Shown here: positions 15,818 to 25,041 of the stretch, piece by piece
How the letters are laid out: the number at the start of each line of letters is the position of its first letter
Position numbering within the stretch: the stretch's first letter is position 1
Assembly (NCBI GenBank): GCA_022842465.1
Contig: JALHPN010000075.1
Span: forward strand, 1-37,575
Origin: Polyangiaceae bacterium
GTDB lineage: Bacteria > Myxococcota_A > Polyangia > Polyangiales > Polyangiaceae
Length of the DNA: 37,575 bases
Direction: 5' to 3'
Notes under the pieces: model-generated
Databases searched by the model: none
Told to the model about the DNA's origin: nothing
Seen by the model: only the letters and a program-made list of their open reading frames with translations
Translations under genes and position numbers: made by a program

Positions 15818-15823
15818 AGCATA
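15818..15823 (-). promoter_or_regulatory. -10-like TATGCT before the KOW-domain gene
   Basis: TATGCT on the minus strand ends 9 nt before the GTG at 15808, without a Shine-Dalgarno. The same 108-nt gap must also hold the promoter of the divergent sigma-factor gene. Confidence 0.4.
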
Positions 15824-15851
15824 GCCGAAACCTGCACACCGACTCGGAATT

Positions 15852-15866
15852 GTCTCCGCGCGAGAC
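15852..15866. repeat. Short inverted repeat in the sigma/KOW divergent region
   Basis: GTCTC (15852-15856) and GAGAC (15862-15866) with a 5-nt spacer lie midway between the divergent KOW-domain and sigma-factor genes. With 5-bp arms this may be chance; a regulatory site is possible. Confidence 0.25.
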
Positions 15867-15916
15867 GCGCCGCCGCGGCGAGCATCCAACCTCCACGGGA
15901 GAGGAGCCCGCGCCAC

Positions 15917-17125
15917 GTGAACGAGGTGAATCAGACCCAGACACTCTCGGCGTCCACCGGAAACCGTGGTAAACCCGCGGCCGTGCCTCGCACGCCGAAG
16001 ACCTCGTCACCCAAGGCGAAGCCCGCCGGGACCGCGCGCACCCGGAAGAGCCCGACGAGCGCCCGCACCGCGCCCGCGGCGGGGGCCGGCGAGGACGAGC
16101 GCGACGAGGACCTCGAGGGCGAGGAGCCCGCCGCGACGAGCGAGGGCGACGAGCGCGACGACGACGACGAGCTCGCCGGGGAGCCCGCCGCCGACGTGGC
16201 GGAGGACGTCGAGAGCGAGCGCGAGGTGAGCTCGAGCCCGCTGTCGAAGCCGATGTCCGGCACGTCGCTCGAGCGGCTCGACCCGATGGCGGCGTACCTG
16301 CGCGAGGTCCAACGGCACCCGCTGCTCTCGCCGGAGGAGACCCACGCGCTCGCGGTCAAGTTCGTCGAGACGCAGGATCCGGCGGCGGCCGCCCGCCTCG
16401 TGACCTCGAACCTCCGCCTGGTGGTCAAGATCGCGTACGAGTACCGCCGCGCCTACAAGAACATCATGGACCTCGTGCAGGAGGGCAACATCGGCCTCAT
16501 GCAGGCGGTCAAGCGCTACGACCCTTACCGCGGCGTGAAGCTGTCTTCCTACGCGGCGTGGTGGATCCGCGCCTACATCCTCCGGTTCATCCTGAACAAC
16601 TGGAGGCTCGTGAAGCTCGGCACGACGCAGGCGCAGCGGAAGCTGTTCTTCAACCTGCGGAAGAAGAAGGCCGAGCTCCAGGCGATGGGGATCGACCCGA
16701 CCAACGCCGAGATCGCGAAGAGCCTGAACGTCCCCGAGAGCGACGTCGCCGAGATGGACGTGCGCCTCGCCGCGAGCGAAAAATCGCTCGATGCACCCGT
16801 CGGCGACGCGGACGGGCGCTCGATCGCGAAGGTCGACATGATGCCCGCCGTCGGGCTCGGCCCCGAGGCGATGATGGCGGACGAGGAGCTCCAGGCTCTC
16901 CTGAAGGAGAAGCTCGCCGAGTTCCGGAAGACGCTCGTCGGCAAGGACAAGGACGTCGCGATCTTCGACCAGCGCCTCGTCGCCGACGACCCGCTCACGC
17001 TCCAGGACCTCGGCGATCGCTTCGGCATCTCCCGGGAGCGCGTGAGGCAGCTCGAGCAGCGCCTGCTCGGGCGCCTGCGCGAGTACCTGAAGCGCGAGAT
17101 GGGCGACGCGACCGAGACGCTCTGA
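15917..17125 (+). CDS. rpoH: RpoH-class (heat-shock) sigma factor with long charged N-terminus
   Basis: A 402-residue sigma-70-family factor. Region 1.2 begins at about residue 118 (LERLDPMAAYLREVQRHPLL). Region 2 (LRLVVKIAYEYRRAY, DLVQEGNIGLMQAVKRYDP, YAAWWIRAYI) follows, and region 4 has the helix-turn-helix ISRERVRQLEQRLL near 371-384. The QRKLFFNLRKKK stretch from residue 240 is the RpoH box, which places it in the sigma32 group, as with Myxococcus SigB and SigC. Residues 1 to about 115 are an added low-complexity arm, first Lys/Ala/Pro-rich then strongly acidic; ordinary RpoH is about 285 residues. Start GTG 15917 has GAGGAG 10 nt upstream; GTG 15926 is an alternative. rsmI follows after 8 nt. 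Whether it serves heat shock or development cannot be told. Confidence 0.93.
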   Translation: MNEVNQTQTLSASTGNRGKPAAVPRTPKTSSPKAKPAGTARTRKSPTSARTAPAAGAGEDERDEDLEGEEPAATSEGDERDDDDELAGEPAADVAEDVESEREVSSSPLSKPMSGTSLERLDPMAAYLREVQRHPLLSPEETHALAVKFVETQDPAAAARLVTSNLRLVVKIAYEYRRAYKNIMDLVQEGNIGLMQAVKRYDPYRGVKLSSYAAWWIRAYILRFILNNWRLVKLGTTQAQRKLFFNLRKKKAELQAMGIDPTNAEIAKSLNVPESDVAEMDVRLAASEKSLDAPVGDADGRSIAKVDMMPAVGLGPEAMMADEELQALLKEKLAEFRKTLVGKDKDVAIFDQRLVADDPLTLQDLGDRFGISRERVRQLEQRLLGRLREYLKREMGDATETL

Positions 17126-17133
17126 GGAGGCAC

Positions 17134-17988
17134 GTGGGTCGCGGGACGCTCTACGTCGTCGCGACGCCGATCGGCAACCTCGGCGACATCACGCTCCGCG
17201 CCGTGGAGGTGCTACGCGCGTGTCATCGCGTCGCCGCGGAGGACACCCGCCGGACGCGCCAGCTCCTCACCCATCTCGGCATCACCGGCAAGCCGCTCGA
17301 CGCGCTCCACGCTCACTCGCCGGAGCGCGACGTCGCACGGCTCGTCGAAGCGCTCGAGCGCGGGGAGGACGTCGCGCTCGCGACCGACGCCGGGACGCCG
17401 AGCGTGAGCGATCCAGGAGATGTGCTCGTGAAGCGGGCGATCGCCGCAGGGTTCACGGTCGTGCCGCTCCCCGGGGCGAGCGCGGTCCTCGCCGCGCTCG
17501 TGGCGAGCGGGCTCGCCAGCGGCGCGGGCTTTCGCTTCGTGGCGTTCCTCCCCCGCGACGGCACGGCGAGGCGGGAGGCGATCGCCCTCGTGGCGTCGAC
17601 GCCGGAGCCCGTCGTGCTCTACGAGTCGCCGGAGCGGACGGCGGACACGCTCCGCGAGCTGGCGGACGCGATGCCGGAGCGCGAAGCGTGCGTCGCGCGC
17701 GAGCTGACGAAGATGCACGAGGAGCTCGTCCGCGGCACGCTCGCCGCGCTCGCCGGCACGCCGCGCGAGGAGGGCTGGCGTGGAGAGGTCGCGATCGTCC
17801 TCGGCGCCTGGTCCCCCGAGGAGCACGCGGAGGCGATCGACGACGCCGCGATCGACGCGCGCATCGATGGAGAGCTCGCCGCCGGAGTCCACGCGAAGAC
17901 CGTGGCGGAGAAGCTCGCGGCGTGGAGCGGCCGGCCGAAGCGCGAGGTCTACGAGCGGGTGACCGCGCGGAAGAACGCCCGGCGCTGA
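17134..17988 (+). CDS. rsmI: 16S rRNA (cytidine-1402-2'-O)-methyltransferase
   Basis: RsmI uses SAM to methylate the 2'-OH of C1402 in the decoding centre of 16S rRNA. The 284-residue protein has the family's N-terminal GTLYVVATPIGNLGDITLRA, the AAEDTRRTRQLL segment, DAGTPSVSDPG (SAM-binding) and VPLPGASAVLAAL. The start is the GTG at 17134, preceded by a strong Shine-Dalgarno GAGGAGG about 3 nt upstream that overlaps the stop region of the sigma-factor gene, so the two are very likely one transcript. The length is normal. Confidence is high. Confidence 0.96.
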   Translation: MGRGTLYVVATPIGNLGDITLRAVEVLRACHRVAAEDTRRTRQLLTHLGITGKPLDALHAHSPERDVARLVEALERGEDVALATDAGTPSVSDPGDVLVKRAIAAGFTVVPLPGASAVLAALVASGLASGAGFRFVAFLPRDGTARREAIALVASTPEPVVLYESPERTADTLRELADAMPEREACVARELTKMHEELVRGTLAALAGTPREEGWRGEVAIVLGAWSPEEHAEAIDDAAIDARIDGELAAGVHAKTVAEKLAAWSGRPKREVYERVTARKNARR

Positions 17989-18005
17989 AGCCCTCGCGTG
18001 CGCGC

Positions 18006-18011
18006 TATCCT
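18006..18011 (+). promoter_or_regulatory. -10-like TATCCT before the methyltransferase
   Basis: TATCCT ends 6 nt before the ATG at 18018 in the 29-nt gap after rsmI. No Shine-Dalgarno is present, suggesting a separate leaderless transcript despite the operon-like spacing. Confidence 0.42.
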
Positions 18012-18017
18012 GGCGTC

Positions 18018-18842
18018 ATGAGCGTCAGCGAGCGGCCGGAGTACCTCCACGGTTACAGCCCCGAGGAGCGAGAGCGCCTCCATCGGCAGGCGAGGTTCTT
18101 GGAGCCGATGGTGCATGCGAATCTCCCCTTCCGGCGCCGGAAGCGGCTGCTCGAGGTCGGATCCGGCGTCGGCGGCCAGACGGAGATCCTGCTCCGCCAC
18201 TTCCCCGATCTCCACGTGACGGGCGTGGAGCTCGTCGACGATCAGATCGCGGACGCCAAGGCGTTCCTCGCCACGGTTCCGTGGGCGAAGGACCGCTTCT
18301 CGATCGTCAAGGGCGACGCGGCGCAGCTGGAGTTCGGCGCCGAGACGTTCGACGCAGCCTTCCTCTGCTGGGTGCTCGAGCACGTGAAGGACCCGGCGCG
18401 GGTCCTCTCCGAGGTGAGGCGCGTGCTCGTACCCGGGAGCCCGGTCGTGTGCAGCGAGGTCTTGAACGCCACGTTCTTCATCGACCCCTACAGCCCGGAC
18501 ACACTCCGGTACTGGACGGCCTTCAACGAGCGACAGCTCGCGTTCGGCGGTGATCCGTTCGTCGGCGCGAAGCTCGGGAACCTCCTCCAGTCGGTCGGCT
18601 TCCGCGACGTCACGACGGAGGTGAAGTCCTTCCACCTCGACAATCGAGCGCCCGCGGAGCGCGCGGAGTTCCTCGCGTACTGGACGGACCTCCTCCTCTC
18701 CGGCGCGCCAGCGCTCCTCGCGGCGAAGGAGGTGTCCCCGGAGGTCGTCGACGGCATGCGCCGCGAGCTCGCGCGCGTGGCGCGCGATCCGAACAGCGTC
18801 TTCTTCTACGCCTTCATCCAGGCGCGCGCGCGGAGCTGGTGA
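18018..18842 (+). CDS. SAM-dependent methyltransferase (class I)
   Basis: A 274-residue methyltransferase. The SAM-binding motif I LLEVGSGVGGQTEIL is at about residues 44-58, the acidic end of strand 2 is in VTGVELVDDQ, and the motif near 100-125 (GDAAQLEFGAETFDAAFLCW) resembles the UbiE/Methyltransf_11 group. The C-terminal third, with YWTAFNERQLAFGGDPF, may shape the substrate pocket. The substrate is unknown; small molecules, lipids or quinones are all possible. The ATG at 18018 has only a TATCCT 6 nt upstream. It converges with the glutaredoxin-like gene, the two stop codons being 1 nt apart. Confidence 0.9.
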   Translation: MSVSERPEYLHGYSPEERERLHRQARFLEPMVHANLPFRRRKRLLEVGSGVGGQTEILLRHFPDLHVTGVELVDDQIADAKAFLATVPWAKDRFSIVKGDAAQLEFGAETFDAAFLCWVLEHVKDPARVLSEVRRVLVPGSPVVCSEVLNATFFIDPYSPDTLRYWTAFNERQLAFGGDPFVGAKLGNLLQSVGFRDVTTEVKSFHLDNRAPAERAEFLAYWTDLLLSGAPALLAAKEVSPEVVDGMRRELARVARDPNSVFFYAFIQARARSW

Positions 18843-18843
18843 G

Positions 18844-19560
18844 TCACATCTGGAGGGCACGGTCGACCGAGACGGGGTCGAAGCCGAGGAGCATCTTGCC
18901 CTTCACGTCGAGGACCGGGATCGAGCCGCCGCGCATGCCGGCCTTCGTCAGCTTCGCGCGCATCTCGCGCTGGGCGCTGGAGTCCTTCTCGATGTCCTTC
19001 TCGACGTACGGGATCCCGCGCTTCTTCATGTAGGCCTCCGCCTGGTGGCAGGGTCCACACCACTCGGCGCCGTAGATGATGACGTCGGGGCGATCGACGA
19101 GGACCTCCGCGCTCCCGCTCGCGGCGGGTGCGGCGCTCGCCGCAGGGGCCGCCGCGAGGACGTTCCCGCTCTTCTGACGACGCTCGACGGCGACCTTTTC
19201 GAACTCGTCCCGCGGAGCCGTGCGAACCGGATAGGTGCCGTTCGGCAGAGCGGCGCCGAGATCGACGAGATAGACGGACTCGGGCGGCGCGCCCTTCTCC
19301 GGATCGACGACGCGCACGAAGCCGCGCGCCGCCGCGGGGATGCTCGCGACGGACTGCTCGACGCGGAACTCGCCCTTGTCGTCGATCCACGTGAAGAGGA
19401 GGTTCGCGCTCGAGTCCTTCACCTCGGGCGGACCGGGCTTGCCGTCGCTCGACGTCGTCGTCGTGGAGGAGCCGGAGCCGCCCTTGCCACACCCGACGAG
19501 CGTCGGGAGGGTGGACGTGGACACGAGGAGGAGGGCGATGGACGCGACGACCCGACGCAC
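18844..19560 (-). CDS. Lipoprotein with C-terminal glutaredoxin-like domain
   Basis: A 238-residue predicted lipoprotein: signal peptide VRRVVASIALLLVST, lipobox PTLVGC near residue 24, a Ser/Thr/Gly-rich linker, a middle domain (about 45-125, with LFTWIDDKGEFRV and FVRVVDPEKGAPP) and an Ala-rich hinge. The C-terminal 85 residues are glutaredoxin-like, with active site CGPC in VIIYGAEWCGPCHQAEAYM and the conserved SIPVLDVKGK loop (TVPxVF-like in glutaredoxins). It should face the periplasm, where thiol-disulfide exchange or metal-site chemistry is plausible. The GTG at 19560 places the signal peptide at the start; upstream residues are Arg/Pro-rich shadow. CATCCT, one base off TATCCT, ends 9 nt before the GTG. 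Confidence 0.88.
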   Translation of the reverse strand: MRRVVASIALLLVSTSTLPTLVGCGKGGSGSSTTTTSSDGKPGPPEVKDSSANLLFTWIDDKGEFRVEQSVASIPAAARGFVRVVDPEKGAPPESVYLVDLGAALPNGTYPVRTAPRDEFEKVAVERRQKSGNVLAAAPAASAAPAASGSAEVLVDRPDVIIYGAEWCGPCHQAEAYMKKRGIPYVEKDIEKDSSAQREMRAKLTKAGMRGGSIPVLDVKGKMLLGFDPVSVDRALQM

Positions 19561-19618
19561 GGCCGGGGAAGGATGCTCCCGGCCACGCCCGGACACAAGG
19601 CTCTGGGCGGGCCATACC

Positions 19619-19732
19619 CGATCCACCAGGAAATTCCGGGCACCACCCTCATCGCGTCGGCGACGGGGCTGGGCGGATCGCGCCCCCGGACGATGCGGTC
19701 TTTTCTCGGCACACACGGCCCCTGGTGGATCG
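19619..19732. repeat. Two inverted 12-bp copies in a divergent promoter region
   Basis: CGATCCACCAGG (19619-19630) and its exact reverse complement CCTGGTGGATCG (19721-19732) are 90 nt apart in the 197-nt gap between the glutaredoxin-like lipoprotein (-) and the MYXO-CTERM gene (+). They may be paired binding sites for one regulator. The sequence between them shows no matching extension, so a small transposon end is unlikely. Confidence 0.45.
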
Positions 19733-19757
19733 ACGCCCCCCCCTTCGGCAGGGAGGC

Positions 19758-20993
19758 ATGCGGACTGCACATCCACGCCCCGTGCGCTTCCCCACGGCCT
19801 CCTCGCTTCGCTCGCTGATCGCCCTCGGCCTCGTCACCTCGAGCCTCGCGCTCGGCTCCTCGACGGTCGCCGGCTGCAGCCAGCCGATGCTCGAGGAGGA
19901 GGAAGGCTCGGGGTCGGATGCGGTCAGCGTCGGCGAAGAGCGGTTCGATCGCAACGAGCTCATGTCGGATGCGGCGCTGACGGACACGAAGGGGATGACG
20001 GCGCGCGAGGTCCAGGCGTTCTTCGACAAGACGCCCTGGAACACGAAGTCGGGCCTCGCGGCCTACGAAGAGAACGGAAGGACGGCCGCCCAGATCTTCC
20101 ACGCGGCGGCGGTGCGGAACGGCATCAACCCGCTCGCCCTCCTCGTCCGCGCGCAGATGGAGCAGGGGCTCGTCTCGAAGACGTCGGTGTCGGCGGACAA
20201 GGTGCAGAAGGTGTTCGGCTGCGGCTGCGCCGACAACGAGGCGTGCAAGCCGAAGTACGCCGGCCTCGAGGCTCAGGCCGAGTGCGCCGCAGGGACGATG
20301 AAGAGGTCGATGGCGGCCTCGAGGACGTCGCCCGGGACCGCCGGCGGCTGGGTGATCGGGAAGGCGAAGAAGAGCCTCGACGGCGTGTCGATCACGCCGA
20401 AGAACGCCGCCACGGCCGCGCTCTACACGTACACGCCGTGGGTCGGTGAGCTCGGCGGCGGACAGAAGGACGTCGGCGGCGCGAGCCTGCACCACGTCGT
20501 GTGGAAGCGGTTCGCGGAGTTCGTGAAGTACGAGGCGCCAGAGAGCCCGTCGTCCAGCACGACGACGGAAGAGCCCGAGATGCCGGAGCTTCCGGAGGTG
20601 CCGCCGTTGGATCCGGAGCTCACGCCCGATGCCGGCACGGGCACGGGTACGGGGCAGACGGCGGACGCGGGGGCGAAGACTCCGACGCCCCCCCCTGCGG
20701 CGCCGCCCGTCGCGCCCCCCGCGGACGGATCGGAGGACAAGGAGCTCGTGGGCGGTGAGACCCCGCCGCCCGTCGTGGAGCCGCCGCCGCCGCGCAGCTC
20801 GACGCAGAGCACCACGCCGGCCGGCGACGGCGACGACGAGGACGGCGTCACGAAGAAGCCGAGGGAGGCCGCCATCTCGGGCGGCTGCTCGGCGACGCCC
20901 AAGGCGAACGCGGGGACGCACTCGTTCTCCGCGCTCGCGCTCGGCGCGCTCGGGATCGTCGTCGGTCGTCGCCGCCGCCGCGCCCGCGCCTGA
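19758..20993 (+). CDS. Exported protein with lipobox and MYXO-CTERM tail
   Basis: A 411-residue surface protein. The N-terminus has a signal peptide with lipobox VAGC (Cys40). Residues about 70-235 form a globular domain with PLALLVRAQMEQGLVSK, which looks like the lysozyme-like helical fold of glycan hydrolases, and a GCGCADNEAC cluster. A long Pro/Thr/Asp/Gly-rich linker (about 265-370) follows. The tail (about 377-411) has GGCS, a hydrophobic stretch (FSALALGALGIVVG) and RRRRRARA, the MYXO-CTERM signal that myxobacteria use for sorting to the surface through a myxosortase. The start at 19758 has GGGAGG 1-2 nt upstream; close spacing, but no better start exists. The glycosidase idea is tentative, the sorting tail is clear. 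Confidence 0.88.
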   Translation: MRTAHPRPVRFPTASSLRSLIALGLVTSSLALGSSTVAGCSQPMLEEEEGSGSDAVSVGEERFDRNELMSDAALTDTKGMTAREVQAFFDKTPWNTKSGLAAYEENGRTAAQIFHAAAVRNGINPLALLVRAQMEQGLVSKTSVSADKVQKVFGCGCADNEACKPKYAGLEAQAECAAGTMKRSMAASRTSPGTAGGWVIGKAKKSLDGVSITPKNAATAALYTYTPWVGELGGGQKDVGGASLHHVVWKRFAEFVKYEAPESPSSSTTTEEPEMPELPEVPPLDPELTPDAGTGTGTGQTADAGAKTPTPPPAAPPVAPPADGSEDKELVGGETPPPVVEPPPPRSSTQSTTPAGDGDDEDGVTKKPREAAISGGCSATPKANAGTHSFSALALGALGIVVGRRRRRARA

Positions 20994-21018
20994 CTTTCCC
21001 GGCTCGCGCGAGTACGCT
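20990..21018 (+). promoter_or_regulatory. sdaA promoter, leaderless layout
   Basis: CTGACT (20990-20995) and TACGCT (21013-21018) are 17 nt apart, and the -10 ends 6 nt before the GTG at 21025. The -35 overlaps the stop codon of the MYXO-CTERM gene. No Shine-Dalgarno. Confidence 0.45.
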
Positions 21019-21024
21019 GCCGCC

Positions 21025-22395
<1,371 letters not shown>

Positions 22396-22398
22396 GGG

Positions 22399-24384
22399 TC
22401 AACCCACCTCGTCCCCGAGCTTCGACCACTCCTCGACGAGCGCATCCACCTTCTTCGCGAGGGCCTGCTCCTCCGCGGCCATCTTGGCAATCTTGGCCCA
22501 GTCGCCGCCCGGATCCTCCCGGAGCGCCGCGCGCATCTCGGCGAGCTGCTTCTCGCCCGCGGCCACGAGGCCCTCGAGCTCCTTGAAGCGCTTCTGCTTC
22601 CGCTCCTTGTCACGAGCCGCCTGACGATTCGCCTCGTGCGCCTTCTTCTTCGCCGCCTCGTCCTCGACCGGCGGAGGCGGCGCTTCGCTCTTCTTCGCCT
22701 GCGGCCTCTGGGTCTGGCCGCGCGCCGTCTGCGTGCCCGCACCGCCGGACGCGAGGCGCGCCCCCTCCACCTTCGGACGCTCGACGAGGCCATGCGCCGT
22801 CGCGAAGTCGGTGAATCCGCCCTGGAAGATCTCCACCCTCCCGTCACGCACGCTCACGATGCGCGTCGCCACGTTCTCGAGGAAGCGACGGTCGTGCGAG
22901 ACGAAGACGACGGTGCCCTCGAACCCGACCAGGGCCTCCTCGAGGATCTCGGCGGCGGGGATGTCGAGATGGTTCGTCGGCTCGTCGAGGAAGAGGAGGT
23001 TCCGCGGCTCGAGCATCATCTTCGCGAGCGCGAGCCGCGAACGCTCGCCGCCCGAGAAGCCGCCCACGACGCGGAGCGGGTCGTCCCCCCAGAACCGGAA
23101 TCGCGCGAGGTACTGCCGCGCGACCTCGACCGTGAAGTCCCCACGGACCTTTCGCACCTCGTCGACCGCGCTGTTGGACGCGTCCACTTGTCCGAGGTGC
23201 TGATCGAAGTACCCCTCCTGGAGGTTCGTGCCGCGTCGGATGGCACCCTGGTCGGCGGCATGCCCCATCCCGGCAAGGAGCTTCAGGAGCGTCGTCTTCC
23301 CCGCCCCGTTCGGTCCGACCATCCCGATGCGCTCGCCGCGACGCACGAGGAGAGAGACGCCCTCGAACAGCGAGCGCCCGCCCCGTTCGGCGGACAGCCC
23401 CTTCGCGTCGAGCACGATGTCGCCCGAGCGCGCGGCGGGCGCGAACGTGAACTTCACGCGCTCGGCGACGGCCCAGACGTCCTCGGGGCGCTCGAGCTTC
23501 TCCATCTTGTCGAGCATCTTGCGACGGCTCTGCGCCTGCTTCGTGTTCTGACCGGCGATGTTCCGCCGGATGAAGTCCTCCGTCTTGTCGATGAAGGCCT
23601 TCTGGCGCTCGAGGAGGGCGCGCTCGCGCGCGAGGTCCTCCGCGCGGGCCTCGGCGTACGCGCTGTACTTCAGCGGGTAGATGCGGAGGCCGCGCGTGCC
23701 GAGCTCCATCGTCTCCGGACACGTCGCGTCGAGGAACGCGCGATCGTGGGAGACGACGAGTACCGCACCGCGGTAGCCCTTCAGGTAGCCTTCGAGCCAC
23801 GCGATCGTGTCGAGATCGAGGTGGTTCGTCGGCTCGTCGAGCATCAGGAGATCGGGCTCCTGCGCGAGGATCACGCCGAGATGAAGGCGCCCGCGCTCGC
23901 CGCCGGAGAGCGACGCGACCGGACGCGCGAGGTCGTGATCCGAGAATCCGAGCTTGCTCGCGATCGCCGCCACGCGATGCTCGAGCTCGTCGCCCCGCGC
24001 GAGGTGGTAGCGATCGGTGAGATCCGCGAGGCGGGAGAGGGCCTCGGCCTCGCCGCTCGCGGCGGCGTGCTGCGCCTCCGCGAGCTCCTTCCGGAGCGTC
24101 ACGACGTCTCCGAACGTCGCGAGGAACGCGGTGAGGACGTCGCCCTTCGCCTCGATCTCGTGGGACTGCCGGTAGTAGCCGACGGTGACGTCCCGCTTCA
24201 CGACGACGGTGCCGCCGTCGGGCTCGAGCTCCTTGCCCAGGAGGCGGAGGAGCGTGGACTTCCCCGCGCCGTTCGGCGCGACGAGCGCCGCGCGCTCGCC
24301 GATCGCGAGGCTGAACGTGACGTCCTCGAAGAGCGTGTCGCCTCCGTAGCCGAAGCGGAGGTTCGCGACCTGCAGCACGGTCAT
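22399..24384 (-). CDS. ABC-F family ATPase (Uup-like)
   Basis: A 661-residue soluble protein with two ABC domains and no membrane segments. The first (about 1-255) has Walker A APNGAGKSTLLR, signature SLSGGERGRLHLG and LMLDEPTNHLD. After a linker of about 80 residues the second has GPNGAGKTTLLK, FSGGERSRLALAK and LFLDEPTNHLD. The C-terminal 100 residues are Lys/Glu-rich with coiled-coil character, as in Uup. ABC-F proteins bind the ribosome E-site and help with stalled peptide-bond formation, or confer antibiotic resistance; which applies here cannot be told, and nothing nearby suggests resistance. The ATG at 24384 has TAGAGT 9 nt upstream and begins 17 nt after the XRE gene. Confidence 0.95.
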   Translation of the reverse strand: MTVLQVANLRFGYGGDTLFEDVTFSLAIGERAALVAPNGAGKSTLLRLLGKELEPDGGTVVVKRDVTVGYYRQSHEIEAKGDVLTAFLATFGDVVTLRKELAEAQHAAASGEAEALSRLADLTDRYHLARGDELEHRVAAIASKLGFSDHDLARPVASLSGGERGRLHLGVILAQEPDLLMLDEPTNHLDLDTIAWLEGYLKGYRGAVLVVSHDRAFLDATCPETMELGTRGLRIYPLKYSAYAEARAEDLARERALLERQKAFIDKTEDFIRRNIAGQNTKQAQSRRKMLDKMEKLERPEDVWAVAERVKFTFAPAARSGDIVLDAKGLSAERGGRSLFEGVSLLVRRGERIGMVGPNGAGKTTLLKLLAGMGHAADQGAIRRGTNLQEGYFDQHLGQVDASNSAVDEVRKVRGDFTVEVARQYLARFRFWGDDPLRVVGGFSGGERSRLALAKMMLEPRNLLFLDEPTNHLDIPAAEILEEALVGFEGTVVFVSHDRRFLENVATRIVSVRDGRVEIFQGGFTDFATAHGLVERPKVEGARLASGGAGTQTARGQTQRPQAKKSEAPPPPVEDEAAKKKAHEANRQAARDKERKQKRFKELEGLVAAGEKQLAEMRAALREDPGGDWAKIAKMAAEEQALAKKVDALVEEWSKLGDEVG

Positions 24385-24393
24385 GACGGGCGG

Positions 24394-24399
24394 ACTCTA
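24394..24399 (-). promoter_or_regulatory. -10-like TAGAGT before the ABC-F gene
   Basis: TAGAGT on the minus strand ends 9 nt before the ATG at 24384, immediately downstream of the XRE gene stop. There is no Shine-Dalgarno. Confidence 0.38.
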
Positions 24400-24401
24400 G
24401 A

Positions 24402-24980
24402 TCACTTCTTCTTCGCGGCGGGGACGTAGGCGGACTTCGGCGGGGCGTCGCGGTCGCGCTCGCCGCGGCGGCCCCCGAGATCCGGGTCTTGCTCGATGCG
24501 ACGGAGATCGCGCGCGAGATCCTTGGCGTACGCGATCCAGTAGTCGCGGTCGGGCTCCACGCCTTCCTCGACGACGGCGGCTCGCATCGCAACGATGACC
24601 TCGGGGGCGACGAATTTCTGGAGGAGCGCGACCGCCTCGGCCCGGCCGGGATAGACGTCCGGGACCGCGCTGGGCCGGTCTCCCTGCTCGATGCCCCCGG
24701 CGCCCACGACGAAGACGTCGCTCAGTCGCTCGCGCGGTCCCTCGCCGCGTGTGAGCCACTCCACCGATACGCCGAGCGCCCCCGCGAGCTTTCGCGCCGT
24801 GTCGATCGGTAGGCGGGCGCCGCGATCGCCCGAACGCAGCGAGTTCACGTACTGCGAGGTGAAGCCGGCGCGGCGGGCGAGCTCGCCCCCCGAGAGCCCT
24901 CGCGCCTCCATGGCCTGCGCGAGGCGCTCCTGCCAGTCCGCATCCTCGCCTTCGCCCTTCGGCTCCCGCCTGGTGGTCAC
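24402..24980 (-). CDS. XRE-family DNA-binding regulator
   Basis: A 192-residue regulator. Residues about 15-80 hold a Cro/C1-type helix-turn-helix (LSGGELARRAGFTSQYVNSL, with LAGALGVSVEWLTRGE closing the domain). The remaining 110 residues are helical and end in a Lys-rich tail (VPAAKKK); no ligand domain is recognised. The GTG at 24980 is chosen over the ATG at 25034 because the 18 codons between have poor wobble composition for this genome and a TACTCT ends 7 nt before the GTG. It is divergent from the PP2C gene, with an inverted repeat between them that is a good candidate for its own binding site. Gene downstream on the same strand: the ABC-F ATPase. Confidence 0.85.
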   Translation of the reverse strand: MTTRREPKGEGEDADWQERLAQAMEARGLSGGELARRAGFTSQYVNSLRSGDRGARLPIDTARKLAGALGVSVEWLTRGEGPRERLSDVFVVGAGGIEQGDRPSAVPDVYPGRAEAVALLQKFVAPEVIVAMRAAVVEEGVEPDRDYWIAYAKDLARDLRRIEQDPDLGGRRGERDRDAPPKSAYVPAAKKK

Positions 24981-24987
24981 GCGCTCC

Positions 24988-24993
24988 AGAGTA
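24988..24993 (-). promoter_or_regulatory. -10-like TACTCT before the XRE gene
   Basis: TACTCT on the minus strand ends 7 nt before the GTG at 24980; no Shine-Dalgarno is present. Confidence 0.4.
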
Positions 24994-25027
24994 GGCCGAG
25001 GGGCGTCACCCGAACAGATGTCATCTT

Positions 25028-25041
25028 TCAACAACTGTTGA
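25028..25041. promoter_or_regulatory. Inverted-repeat operator candidate, XRE/PP2C
   Basis: TCAACA (25028-25033) and TGTTGA (25036-25041) with a 2-nt centre form a near-complete palindrome in an unusually AT-rich gap. It sits between the divergent XRE regulator and PP2C genes, just upstream of a TATAGT hexamer. XRE proteins commonly bind such short palindromes. Confidence 0.5.

Noticed and set aside
12761..15916. Long plus-strand extension ahead of the sigma factor
   Set aside because: The frame is open, but the translation is charged low-complexity sequence antisense to the ABC exporters. The sigma gene has a good start at 15917 with GAGGAG.
20629..20860. Repetitive GC-rich stretch in the MYXO-CTERM gene as a possible DNA repeat
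   Set aside because: It is explained as coding for a Pro/Asp/Thr-rich linker (for example GTGTGTGQT) and stays in frame.
24981..25034. Longer start (ATG 25034) for the XRE regulator
   Set aside because: The added 18 codons have many A/T third positions unlike the rest of the gene, and they would cover the promoter and operator region shared with PP2C.
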